From Victivallales bacterium (GTDB taxonomy: Bacteria; Verrucomicrobiota; Lentisphaeria; Oligosphaerales; Oligosphaeraceae), in NCBI GenBank assembly GCA_900769285.1, contig CAAGGB010000185.1, forward strand, positions 1 to 18,976: DNA of 18,976 bases. Direction: 5' to 3'. The translations under genes and the position numbers were made by a program. Numbering within the stretch: position 1 is the first letter of the stretch; every line of letters begins with the position of its first letter. Below are positions 1-8,800 of the stretch, in pieces. A model generated the notes under the pieces. That model ran no database searches. It was not told the DNA's origin and saw nothing but the letters and a program-made list of their open reading frames with translations.

Positions 1-8
1 ACGAGAGT

Positions 9-86
9 GACGAGAGAAAAGAACGCCGAGCGAAGCGAGGCGGAAAAAAGAGACGAGAGAAAAAGAACGCCGAGCGAAGCGAGGCG
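9..86. repeat. Two-copy direct repeat, about 43-base period
   Basis: A unit of about 34 bases runs from 9 to 42 and again from 52 to 86. It begins GACGAGAGAAAA and ends with GCCGAGCGAAGCGAGGCG. The second copy has one extra A in its A-run, and a short purine-rich spacer separates the copies. A partial start of a similar motif (ACGAGAGTGA) lies at the window edge, so the array may continue to the left. The function is unknown. It lies immediately beyond the terminator of the minus-strand cluster and resembles intergenic GCGAAGCGAG-type repeats. Confidence 0.7.
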
Positions 87-126
87 AAAAAAGAAAAAAG
101 GGCTCTCCGGTTAAACCGGAGAGCCC
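87..126 (-). terminator. Rho-independent terminator of the envelope cluster
   Basis: A perfect inverted repeat at 100-126 has 13-base arms (GGGCTCTCCGGTT and its complement) around a single central A. Read on the minus strand, it is followed by a T-rich tract at 87-99 (TTTTTTCTTTTTT). It lies 12 bases past the stop codon of the TonB-like gene, so it ends the minus-strand transcription unit. Confidence 0.9.
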
Positions 127-137
127 AGAGGGAAGGC

Positions 138-1742
138 TCAGAAGCCGAGGTCTTCGTCGATTTTGTCGAGTTCGGAGGCTTCAGCCTCCTTCTTGCCCTT
201 TTCGAGCTTGTAGGAGGGGAGGTAGCGGTAGTAGACCTGGAGGCTGAGGGCGGTGAGGGCGGTGGTGTACCAGCGGTCGTAAGCGCCTTTTGAGCCGCCT
301 TTGGGGAGGTCTTTGTTGGGCGGCGCGAGCTTGCCGGGGCTGTCCCAGTAGCCTTCGGCGTTCTGTGATCTCATGGCGAGAGGGGTGAATTTCTCGTGCC
401 AGTCCTTCCACTGGGAGCCGCCGGCATGGAACATGGCCTGGGTGCAGTAGTACCAGTAGTAGAGCGGGTTGTTGTAGGGGCCGGCGATGGTGAAGTGGAC
501 GTTGTCCCAGTGGACGTGCGTCTTGGCGGGCGTCTTGGGGTTGAGGACGATGTCGTAGATGAACTTGACGCCGTTCTTGGCGGCGGCGCTGTTGCCTTCG
601 CCGAGGAGCTGGAGGCAGAGGGTGCCGGCGCCTTGCATGCCGTCGGAGCCCTCGCCGGGCTTCTCATAGCCGAAGGGGCGGTCAGTGAGGTTCCGGGGGC
701 GCTTGTAGCAGACTTTCTGGAGGAAGTCGACGCCCTTTTCGATGGCGCGTTCGAGTCCCTTGACGTCGGCGCCGGCGACGTAGCCGGCCTTGAGTGCCTG
801 GTACTGCCAGGCGGAGACGGAGAGGTCCCAGCGGAGTTCCTTCTTGTAGCCGTAGTCGTAGCCGCCGCTGCGCTGCTGTCCTTTGACGGCGCGTCGGAGG
901 CACTTCTCCATGGGTTCCTTGATGAGTGGGAGTTTGGTCATGCCGTAGGCTTCGGCGAGGGCGTAGGCGACGATGCCGTTGGTGTAGACATCCTCGGCGG
1001 CGTTGGACGAGAAGACGTCGCGTCTCATGGTCTCGTCGGTGAGGAACTGGATGGCCTTGGCGATGGTCTCGCCGTATTTCTTGGAGTTGGTGTCCTCGCC
1101 GTGTGCGAGGAAGGTGAGGAGGCAGAGTCCGGTCATGGCGTGCTGGGCGGCAGGGGCCCAACTGCCGTTGGGGTTCTGGGTTTTCTTGAGCCATTCGAGG
1201 GCCTTGTTGACGGAGGTCTCGGAGGCGCCGGAGATTTTGCCGCCGTACTTGCTGATGGCGGCGCGGCGTCCGCCGGCGGTGCGTCCGGCGTAGAGTCCGG
1301 AGATCTTGAAGTCGGTCTTGTTGCTCTGGACGTTGAGGACGTTGGTGAAGTCGGTGGTGGGCGCCTCCTCGGAGAGCGCGACGTTGTCGGAGAGGGCGCT
1401 TTCGGCGATTTCGGCGGTGTTGACGTCGGAGGCGACCTCGGCGACTTCGGCGACCTGTGTGTCCTGGACTTCGCGGACCTGCTCCTCGGGCGGGGGCAGT
1501 TCGAGCTCCTCGAGATCCTCGATTTCCTCGGGCGGCTGTTCCTCGGTGGAGTTGATTTCGACGGTGGCGGCGATTTCGACAGGCTTCTGCGGCGAGTACA
1601 TGAGGAAGGCGCCGAAGAAGAAAAGCACATGCAGTGCCAGGGAGACGGCAGGGCCCAGCATGGCCTCGCGCGTCTTGCGGCGCCTGTATTCGGCAAGCAT
1701 CTGCTCAACCGAAGGCTGTCCCGGTTGCGTTTGGTTTTCCAT
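138..1742 (-). CDS. TonB-like membrane-anchored protein fused to a squalene-cyclase/prenyltransferase-like domain
   Basis: Predicted protein of 534 residues. A cytoplasmic N-terminus with a basic stretch (YRRRKTRE, about 19-26) leads into one membrane helix (about 31-49). A Pro/Glu-rich acidic segment follows (about 64-120, with ELPPPEEQV), as in TonB-type periplasmic linkers. From about 150 a Gly/Arg-rich motif (GLYAGRTAGGRRA) precedes an alpha/alpha-toroid-like region with QW-type repeats (WLKKTQNPNGSW at about 184-195) that continues to about 510. I infer that the protein couples ExbB/ExbD energy to a periplasmic or outer-membrane partner; no terpene cyclase activity is implied. The start at 1742 is preferred because GAGAG lies 8 bases upstream. 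An in-frame ATG at 1808 would overlap the preceding exbD gene and add 22 unlikely residues. This is the last gene before the terminator. Confidence 0.85.
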   Translation of the reverse strand: MENQTQPGQPSVEQMLAEYRRRKTREAMLGPAVSLALHVLFFFGAFLMYSPQKPVEIAATVEINSTEEQPPEEIEDLEELELPPPEEQVREVQDTQVAEVAEVASDVNTAEIAESALSDNVALSEEAPTTDFTNVLNVQSNKTDFKISGLYAGRTAGGRRAAISKYGGKISGASETSVNKALEWLKKTQNPNGSWAPAAQHAMTGLCLLTFLAHGEDTNSKKYGETIAKAIQFLTDETMRRDVFSSNAAEDVYTNGIVAYALAEAYGMTKLPLIKEPMEKCLRRAVKGQQRSGGYDYGYKKELRWDLSVSAWQYQALKAGYVAGADVKGLERAIEKGVDFLQKVCYKRPRNLTDRPFGYEKPGEGSDGMQGAGTLCLQLLGEGNSAAAKNGVKFIYDIVLNPKTPAKTHVHWDNVHFTIAGPYNNPLYYWYYCTQAMFHAGGSQWKDWHEKFTPLAMRSQNAEGYWDSPGKLAPPNKDLPKGGSKGAYDRWYTTALTALSLQVYYRYLPSYKLEKGKKEAEASELDKIDEDLGF

Positions 1743-1785
1743 AGTCCGTTCTCTCTCCGTTAGGGGGTCTTCAGGTTCAGCGTCT

Positions 1786-2208
1786 TCACTCGTTGGCGCG
1801 GAGGACATTCAGCTTCGTGTAGCCGTTCTTGGCGGCGAAGTCGAGTACGGTGACGAGCTGCTGCATGGAGGTGAGTGGGCTGACGCTGATGATGAGGTCG
1901 CTCTTGGCGGCCTTGTCCTTGTTCGTCTCCAGGAATGTCTCGAGGTCCTTGGCGCTGACGGCGCGGCGCGGTCTGGGGGGCAACTGGTAGCTGTAGCCGG
2001 TGCGCTCGACGAAGATCTTGATGACCTTGAGCTCCTCCGCTGCGGCAGCCGCGGCGGGCGGGGCGCCGGCCGAGGGCAGGTTGATGGCCAGATGCGCCTC
2101 CGAAATCTCATCCTTCATCGTCACGACGAAGTAGATGAGCAGCAGAAACACGACGTCGATCATCTGGGACATCGGCACTGCCAGGCTTTCATCGTTACGT
2201 TTCTTCAT
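1786..2208 (-). CDS. exbD: ExbD/TolR family biopolymer transport protein (second copy)
   Basis: Predicted protein of 140 residues with the classic ExbD layout: a short polar N-terminus (MKKRNDESLAVPMSQ), then one membrane helix (about 17-32) opening with the proton-relay aspartate D18 in QMIDVVFLLLIYF. A periplasmic domain follows, with an Ala/Pro-rich stretch at about 46-58. ExbD proteins pair with a pentameric ExbB channel and use proton flow to drive TonB-like partners. The start matches the family N-terminus, but no clear Shine-Dalgarno sequence is visible in the 60-base gap after the other exbD, so translation may depend on the upstream gene. The TonB-like gene begins 43 bases downstream. 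Confidence 0.92.
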   Translation of the reverse strand: MKKRNDESLAVPMSQMIDVVFLLLIYFVVTMKDEISEAHLAINLPSAGAPPAAAAAAEELKVIKIFVERTGYSYQLPPRPRRAVSAKDLETFLETNKDKAAKSDLIISVSPLTSMQQLVTVLDFAAKNGYTKLNVLRANE

Positions 2209-2268
2209 GGTAGGTCAGGTCTTTGGCTGGCTGGTGGGCTCGGGTGGCGGGCGGTGCGGTCGTGGCGG

Positions 2269-2742
2269 TCAGTCGGTGGGGACTTCGGCGACGATGGTGA
2301 TCTTGCTGTATCCGGCGAGGGCCACGGCACGCTGGATGAGGTCGTCGATATAGCGGTAGTTGACGTCGCCGTCGCTGCGGATGAGGATGGGCATGGCGTT
2401 GCCCATCTTCTTCTTGGTGTCGACGAGCTCCTGCCGGATGGCGGGGAGCTGCTTGGTCTGAAGGGCGATGTTGTAGGAGACCTGCTGCCGCGGGAGGGCC
2501 TTGCCGGCGGCCTTGGCGGCACGCCATTCGTCGCGGTTCTCGAGCCGGACGTTGATGGTGAGGGTGTTGGCCTTGAGGACTTCCTCGGGCTTGGTGTTTC
2601 GCGCCAGGGCCATCTGTATCGTGTCGTCGACCAGATCCTTGTCAACCGAGGCGGTCACGACAAAGAAAATGATCAGCAGGAACACGATGTCGATCATCTG
2701 AGTGATCGGCGTCTCCAGGTTGCTGTCGGAACTTCTTCTCAT
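2269..2742 (-). CDS. exbD: ExbD/TolR family biopolymer transport protein (first copy)
   Basis: Predicted protein of 157 residues. The N-terminus (MRRSSDSNLETPITQ) is followed by a membrane helix with the conserved aspartate D18 in QMIDIVFLLIIFFVV, then a periplasmic domain of about 120 residues ending IVAEVPTD. It differs clearly from the neighbouring ExbD, so the pair may form a mixed ExbD dimer. A good ribosome site (GGAAGG) lies 5 bases before the ATG at 2742. The IS630 element is inserted only about 12 bases upstream of this start and has spared the ribosome site. The protein is therefore intact, but its original link to exbB on one transcript is interrupted. Confidence 0.93.
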   Translation of the reverse strand: MRRSSDSNLETPITQMIDIVFLLIIFFVVTASVDKDLVDDTIQMALARNTKPEEVLKANTLTINVRLENRDEWRAAKAAGKALPRQQVSYNIALQTKQLPAIRQELVDTKKKMGNAMPILIRSDGDVNYRYIDDLIQRAVALAGYSKITIVAEVPTD

Positions 2743-2756
2743 AATCCTTCCTGCTA

Positions 2757-2781
2757 GTGTAGTGTCACTTAAATTCGTTTA
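2757..2781. repeat. IS630 terminal inverted repeat at the transposase 3' end
   Basis: Begins GTGTAGTGTCACTTAAATTC directly after the TA at 2755-2756 and matches the inverted copy at 3887-3911 at 21 of 25 positions. The transposase stop codon lies inside it, at 2779-2781. Confidence 0.9.
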
Positions 2782-3849
2782 ATGTTCATTTTCGTTTTTC
2801 TTGGCCGCTGCTCTGGCTCGTTGAATCTTCTCAAGAATCTCCTGGCCCGACTTGTGCCACACATATCTGCGCGGCGCTCTGTTGTGCGCGGCCAGATAGC
2901 TGATGATGGAATTCGTCAGTGCGCCAAGACTCGAGAAGCTCTCGCTCCGCAGATGCATTGTGATGTCCCTGAAAAAACGCTCCACCAGATTCATCCATGA
3001 GCTGGATGTGGGCGTGAAGTGCATGTGGAAGCGGGGGTGGCCCTCAAGCCACTCCCTCACCGCCGAATGCCTGTGCGTGGCATAGTTGTCCACCACGAGA
3101 TGCAGCTCCAGACCGCCCGGAGTCTCGCTGTCGATACTCTGGAGGAACTTGAGCCACTCCGCATGGGTGTGCCTGCCGTCAAGACGGGATATCACCTTGC
3201 CGTCAAGGTAGTTGAGGGCGGCGAACAGGGTTGTCGTGCCATGTCTGTAATAGTCGTGCGTGGCGGTGCGTATGTGCCCGACGCCCAGCGGCAGGCCAGG
3301 CTGCGACCTCTCAAGCGCCTGTATCTGCGTCTTCTCGTCGCAGCACAGGACAATCGCCTTTTCCGGAGGATTGAGGTAGAGGCCGATGACATCCCAGAAT
3401 TTCTCCTCGAACTGCGGGTCATTGGAGAGGCTGAAGCTCCTGGTCAGATGCGGCTTTATCCCATTGTGGCGCCAGAGGCGGCTCACGGTGCTGCGGGAGA
3501 CGCCCGCCCTGGCGGCGACCTTGCGGCAGGAGTTCAGGGTATGGTCTGTCTCGGGCATGGAGATGATCTTCGCCCTGACGTCGGCGGGGATTCGCGGCGA
3601 GCGCCCTGTGCGCCTCATGTCGTCAAGGCCCCCGACGCCGGACTTCAGGTAGCGGCGGCACCATTTGCTGACGGTCATCCAGGAGCAGCCCAGCTCCTCC
3701 GCCACCGCCTTGAAGGCCCGTCCCTCCGCCGCCAGAACGATGGTCGCGCGGACGACCAGCCTGTGTTCCGTGGTGGGCCGATGAGTCAGAGCCCTTAATT
3801 CGTTTCTTTGATTTTCTGAAAGTTTGAACAATTTTGCGTTGCTTGACAT
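2779..3849 (-). CDS. IS630-family transposase
   Basis: Predicted protein of 356 residues catalysing cut-and-paste transposition at TA sites. The N-terminus has helix-turn-helix regions (VAEELGCSWMTVSKWCRRYL at about 50-69, and RAGVSRSTVSRLWR). The DDE catalytic domain shows the first aspartate in LCCDEKTQIQA, the second in LVVDNYATHRH, and the glutamate in SSWMNLVERFFRD. This is the usual full length for the family. The start at 3849 is chosen because GGAGG lies 8 bases upstream. An in-frame ATG at 3882 would add 11 residues from the terminal-repeat side and has no ribosome site. I see no frameshift or internal stop. The stop is 36 bases before the exbD start with no terminator between, so read-through into exbD is possible. 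Confidence 0.95.
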   Translation of the reverse strand: MSSNAKLFKLSENQRNELRALTHRPTTEHRLVVRATIVLAAEGRAFKAVAEELGCSWMTVSKWCRRYLKSGVGGLDDMRRTGRSPRIPADVRAKIISMPETDHTLNSCRKVAARAGVSRSTVSRLWRHNGIKPHLTRSFSLSNDPQFEEKFWDVIGLYLNPPEKAIVLCCDEKTQIQALERSQPGLPLGVGHIRTATHDYYRHGTTTLFAALNYLDGKVISRLDGRHTHAEWLKFLQSIDSETPGGLELHLVVDNYATHRHSAVREWLEGHPRFHMHFTPTSSSWMNLVERFFRDITMHLRSESFSSLGALTNSIISYLAAHNRAPRRYVWHKSGQEILEKIQRARAAAKKNENEH

Positions 3850-3884
3850 GTGCACTACCTCCGCTTTGAGATAATATAGCACAC

Positions 3885-3913
3885 ATTATACGAAATTACG
3901 AGACACTACACTA
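3885..3913 (-). promoter_or_regulatory. Candidate transposase promoter in the IS end
   Basis: On the minus strand a perfect TATAAT lies at 3885-3890, with a weak -35 (TAGTGT, 3908-3913) 17 bases upstream that falls across the end of the element. It points at the transposase gene. Only the -10 is convincing. Confidence 0.4.
3887..3911. repeat. IS630 terminal inverted repeat at the transposase 5' end
   Basis: Ends GACACTACAC directly before the TA at 3912-3913. It is the inverted partner of 2757-2781, with four mismatches over 25 bases. Confidence 0.9.
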
Positions 3914-3981
3914 GGTGCCCTTGCCGCCCGGGCCGCCAGGGTGGCCGGCGTCCGGGAGGCGATGGTGGTCAGTCGTTCTCC

Positions 3982-4000
3982 GGCGGCACGGACGGCCGCC
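3982..4000 (-). other. Small GC-rich hairpin after exbB
   Basis: GGCGGC (3982-3987) and GCCGCC (3995-4000) form a 6-base stem with a 7-base loop just past the exbB stop. No T-tract follows, so it is not a typical terminator. It might have tuned exbD expression before the IS arrived. The case is weak. Confidence 0.25.
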
Positions 4001-4028
4001 GGGCGGTGTCAGGAACGGGTGGTTGTCG

Positions 4029-4802
<774 letters not shown>

Positions 4803-4972
4803 GTTCTCACTCCTTGCAAAGCTACTCTGTTTCTTCCTGTCCCAAGATGAGGCCCGTCAGCGCCAGGGGCGGGCGGGCGGTAAACAACCATAAATGGCGA
4901 ACGTTCGAATGGGGGCGGTGGCCGACCACGACGTCGACGACCTTTCCCGTCCGACGGCGTCGTCCAATGTAG

Positions 4973-5001
4973 ATTATACCAAAATTCGTCGCCGAAGACA
5001 A
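4973..5001 (-). promoter_or_regulatory. Sigma70-type promoter of exbB
   Basis: On the minus strand TTGTCT (-35, 4996-5001) and a perfect TATAAT (-10, 4973-4978) are separated by 17 bases. Transcription would start near 4966 and give a leader of roughly 160 bases before exbB. The 10-base palindrome CGAACGTTCG (4898-4907) lies within this leader and could be an operator; its role is unknown. Confidence 0.7.
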
Positions 5002-5014
5002 CCCCTCCGGCGGG

Positions 5015-5040
5015 AAAAATCGCGTTTTGGGCGAATTTTT
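5015..5040. terminator. Weak hairpin between the TPR gene and the exbB promoter
   Basis: AAAAATCGC (5015-5023) and GCGAATTTTT (5031-5040) can pair with one bulged base around a 7-base loop, with A/T runs on both outer sides. It sits 5 bases past the stop of the 254-residue TPR gene and before the exbB promoter. It could be a weak terminator, but the GC core is only 3 bases. Confidence 0.35.
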
Positions 5041-5044
5041 CCTG

Positions 5045-5809
5045 TCACTTCATCTGTTCGAGCGAGGCGGCGAGCGGGTCGTTGAGCTCCTTCATGAGCT
5101 TGAGTGCGCTGGCCTTTGCGGTCTTGCGGAAGCGTCTGACCTTGCGTTTGTCCTCGAAGGACATGAAGGTCTTGAGGTACTGTAGGACGGCCTCCTTCTG
5201 CTTGCCGGTGGCCTCGCAGATGCGTCCGCGCATGAGGTAGGCGAAGGCGGTGAGGGCGTCGTCCTCGCGCTGGATGAGCTTGGCAAGCTGTGTCTCGACC
5301 TCGTCGGTCTTCTTGTCGTGGACCATGAGCATGAGCCGGATGGAGGCGAGGTTGAAGTCGTCGGCGCGGGGGCAGGCGGTGGCCTGCTCGAGGACCTTGC
5401 GGGCCTCGTCGTGGCGGTTGAGCTCCATGAGCGCCTCGCAGTGGATGCGCGCGATTTCGTCGGCGTAGCCGAGGAATTTGTACTTTTCGAAGAGCGCGGG
5501 CGCGGTGCGTGAGATTTCGTTGAACTTCTCGTCGTCGAGGAGGTCGGCGAAGGCGTCGAGGTCATCGGGTCTGGGGATGACGGCGACGATGTAGTTGGCG
5601 CGGCCGTAGACGTTTCGTGCGGAGTCGGTGATGACGGTGATGCGTCCGTCGGGAGCGGCGGAGATGGCCTTGCATTCGACCTTCTTGGGGCCGGTGGGTG
5701 TCTTGAAGATGACGTAGGGCCTTTCGCGTCGCTGGGCGGAGAGTGAGCCGGCTGCGAGGAGGAGGAGCGTCAGCAGCAGGAGGAGCGGTTTGGTGTGGAG
5801 GCGGTTCAT
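5045..5809 (-). CDS. Secreted tetratricopeptide-repeat protein, 254 residues
   Basis: A signal peptide (1-25: basic start, long Leu run, cleavage near SLSA/Q) targets it to the periplasm. The mature N-terminus (about 28-80) is a small beta-rich stretch (PYVIFKTPTGPKKVECKAI). Helical repeats of TPR type follow at about 105-250, for example ALMELNRHDEARKVLEQA and YLMRGRICEATGKQKEAVLQ. It probably acts as a scaffold next to the ExbB/ExbD machine. GGAG lies 8 bases before the ATG. It follows the giant TPR gene by 46 bases and probably shares its transcript. No enzymatic motif is seen. Secretion and the repeat fold are fairly secure; the precise job is unknown. Confidence 0.8.
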   Translation of the reverse strand: MNRLHTKPLLLLLTLLLLAAGSLSAQRRERPYVIFKTPTGPKKVECKAISAAPDGRITVITDSARNVYGRANYIVAVIPRPDDLDAFADLLDDEKFNEISRTAPALFEKYKFLGYADEIARIHCEALMELNRHDEARKVLEQATACPRADDFNLASIRLMLMVHDKKTDEVETQLAKLIQREDDALTAFAYLMRGRICEATGKQKEAVLQYLKTFMSFEDKRKVRRFRKTAKASALKLMKELNDPLAASLEQMK

Positions 5810-5855
5810 GGTATGTTCTCCGTGATGCGCGTGCTACAATCTGTCTGTCGGTCGG

Positions 5856-8800
5856 TCAGTTGAGGGCGTTGAGTTCGGCGGTCTTGGCCCCGTTGGGGAA
5901 GAGCCGGCGGTAGAGCGCCTTGGTCTCGGCGAGCTTGTCGGCCTTGCCGTCAGCGCGGAGGAGTTTGGCGGCCTCGAGGAACGCGGTGTCAATCCAGGGC
6001 GCGTTGGCCTTGGCCTCGGGAGAGGCGGTCCAGGTGGCGTCCAGGTCGGCGCTTTCCTTGGCGAACGCGATGATGGAGTCGTAGATGCTGGCTGCGGAGG
6101 CGCGGTAGTCCGGCTTCTTGGCGGCGGCGACGAGGAAGAGCCGCGCAATCTCGCAGCGGATGCGGTTGGAGAGCGCGACGTCGCTGACGCGGCGGAGCAG
6201 GAGGTTGAGCATGCCGATGCCCTCGTCGACCTTGCCCTGCATGACGAGCGCCTCGGCCTCGAGGAAGCGCGCCTCGTAGAGGAACGCGGTCTTGGCGTTG
6301 CGCTGGAGGAGCGCCTGGACGAGCGAGAGGGCCTTGGCGGCGTCACCGGCCTTGAGCGCGGCGCGCGCGCCCTGGATGTAGACCTTCTCGATGAGCGCGG
6401 GCCGCAGTTGCGCGGCCTCCGTCCGGGAGGCCGCGATGCGCGCCAGCAGCAGCTCGCAGGCCTGTAGCGCGGCGGCGGGCGCGCCGACGTCGAGGCCCTG
6501 GTCGGCGATGAAGAACAGGTTGCCGACGGGCATGGCGGCGACGGCCTTCCGGACGCCCTCGTGCTGGCTGCCCATCAGACGGCCGTAGGTGCCCGCGGCG
6601 GCGGAGAGTTGCTTGGCGCGCGTCTGCGCCTTGGCAAGCTGATAGAGGACGTCGACGGTCTGCGTGGGGTCGCACTTGGCGTTGCCGGGCGCGTCGGAGC
6701 ATTCGGGCAGCCGGAGGAGGCTGTTGAGCTGGCTGACGGCCTCGGCGAACTGGTTCTGGTCGACGAGTGCGCCGGCGAGCGCGGTGGTGCACTGATTGAC
6801 GTAGCGGCCCTTGGCGTAGGCGCGGACGTAGGCGCGGTACCCGGCGATGGCCTTGTCCTTCCAGGAGCGCCATTCGCGGTCGAGCGGCTTGATGGCCTCG
6901 GTGGTCTCGCGCTGCTGCTTCTCGAGTTCGGCCTTGCGCGCCTGGCAGCGCTTCACGCCGGCGTCAAGGCGCTTGGTGAGTTCGGCGAGCGCGGCGGCCT
7001 CGGCGGTCGAGGCCTGCTCGATTTGGGCGACGGTCTCGTCGATGCCCTTGCGGATGGCGGGCGCGGCCTTCAGGCGCGCGGCCTCGGGACCGTCCAGGAC
7101 GGCGGCCACCTTCTCGATGAACTGGCTGCGGCTCTCCAGCGGCGCGCGCTCGCTGTCGGCGGCCTTGACGTCGAGCTGCGCCAGCTCGATGTCCGAGCGG
7201 ACCATGCCCGCCTTCCAGGTGTTCTCGGCGATGGCGGCCTCGTTCGCCTGGATGTCGCGCTCGCAGCGCACGACTTCCTGCTTGGCGGCGACGCTGACGA
7301 CGGTGGCGCGGGTGTTCTCAAGTTCGGCGAGCTTGGCCTCGAGGGCCTTGAGCTCCTCGCGGGTACGCTTGATTTCGTCGTCGTCGGTGGAGGACTGGAG
7401 GGTGCTCTGAAGCTTGGTCTGCTTGGCCTGTGCGTCGGCGAGGTTCTTCTCGGCGGTCTGGAAGGCCTGGTTGAGTTCGGCGACGCGCGCCTTGGCCTTG
7501 TCGATGGCGGCCTTCTGGGCCTTGGTGGCCTTGTCGAGCGCGGCGAGCTGGGCCTGTCCGCGGCGGATGGCGTCCTCGGCGGCGGCCTTCTGCTCGTCGC
7601 AGGCCTTGAGTCGTGTGGCGATGGCCTCGCGCTCGGTGGCGACGACGGTTCGCGCGGCGTCCTCGACGCCCTTGAGGAAGATCTGGTAGAATTCCTCCTC
7701 GGTCTTGGGGGCGTTGGGCTTGGCGGCCTCGGCCTTGGCCTGTGCGCGGGCGGCCTTCTGGTAGTCGAGCTCGAGCGAGCCGAGGACGCGCTTCATCTCG
7801 TCGCGACGCTCGGCGATGGCCTGGGTGAGGGCGGGGAGATCCTTGAGGCGCTTGGCGAAGGTGCGCGCCTGGATCTCGAGGTCGTAGCTGTCGTTGCCGA
7901 GCTTGCCGGCGCGCTCCTCCAGAACGGCAATCTGGGTGCTGATCAGGTTGGACTCGCGGTCCATGGTGATGGGGATGTAGGCGACGGCGCGCTCGCGGAA
8001 CGCCTCGGCGTTGCGGACGTTCGCGTAGGGCTGGCCGGCCTCGGTCATGGCGCGGACCTTCTCGTAGTGCTCGCGCGCCTCGGCATAGCGTCCGGCAAAG
8101 TAGAGGAGGTCGCCCAGACGGAACTGCGCCTCCAGGACGTCGGCGCGCTCCAAGGAGCCGTCGTCAACGGCGAGGAAGCGCCGGAACGCATCGATGGCGA
8201 GGTCGCGCTCGTCGGCCATGAGGCAGAGCTGCCCGACCTTCATGAGGGCGGCCTTGCCCTTCGGGTCGAGGGAGAAGACGGTCGCGACGCGCCGGAAGAG
8301 CGGGATGGCCTCCTTGAGCTTCGCCTTGGCGGCCTTGACGGCGGCAGGACGCTGGTCGGCCGCCTTCTTCTCGGCCTCACGCAACGCGCTCACGCCCGCG
8401 TTGAACTTGCTGACGGCGAGGTCATACGCGACGGCGGCGGCCTGCGGATGGCCGGGGTCGTAGTCGACGAAGAGGTTACGGGCCCAGAAGTAGAGCTGCT
8501 CCTGCTTGGCCTTGTGGGGATTCGGCTTGCCCTTCGGCGCCGCCTTCATGCGCTTGTCGGCGTAGGCGCCGAGCGTGAGGGCGGCGCGGCCAATGCCGCT
8601 CCGCTCGTCGGGGAAGGTCTTGGCGAGCTGCTCGATGACGGCCTTGCCCTCGTCGTACTGGTCGAGCATGGCGAGGCACTGCATGAACCCGGGGACATGG
8701 GGGATGACGCCGGGATTCTTGGCGTGCTTCTTGAGCAGCTCGCGGTAGCGCTCGGCGGCGCCCTTGTAGTTCTTCTGGTCGCGCCAGAGCAGCACGGCGG

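Larger units (their letters stand above)
2757..3911 (-). mobile_element. Complete IS630-family insertion sequence, 1155 bp
   Basis: The element has 25-base imperfect terminal inverted repeats (21 of 25 identical, outer ends GTGTAGTGTC) at 2757-2781 and 3887-3911. It is flanked by TA at 2755-2756 and 3912-3913, the TA duplication expected of the IS630/Tc1/mariner superfamily. It encodes one full-length transposase on the minus strand. It lies between exbB and exbD in the same direction as both. Intact ends, TA duplication and a full reading frame suggest it is recent and possibly active. Confidence 0.95.

Noticed and set aside
9..86. Short CRISPR array at the left edge
   Set aside because: There are only two units with a 9-10 base, low-complexity purine gap between them. 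Spacers of normal length are absent and the unit is A-rich at one end.
396..1763. Long plus-strand open frame opposite the TonB-like gene
   Set aside because: Low-complexity Gly/Val/Asp/Leu translation typical of an antisense frame in GC-rich DNA. The minus-strand gene has a membrane helix, QW repeats and a terminator.
4898..4907. LexA-type operator at the CGAACGTTCG palindrome
   Set aside because: A Gram-positive-type LexA box needs four bases between CGAAC and GTTCG; here the halves abut. It is kept only as an unexplained palindrome in the exbB leader.
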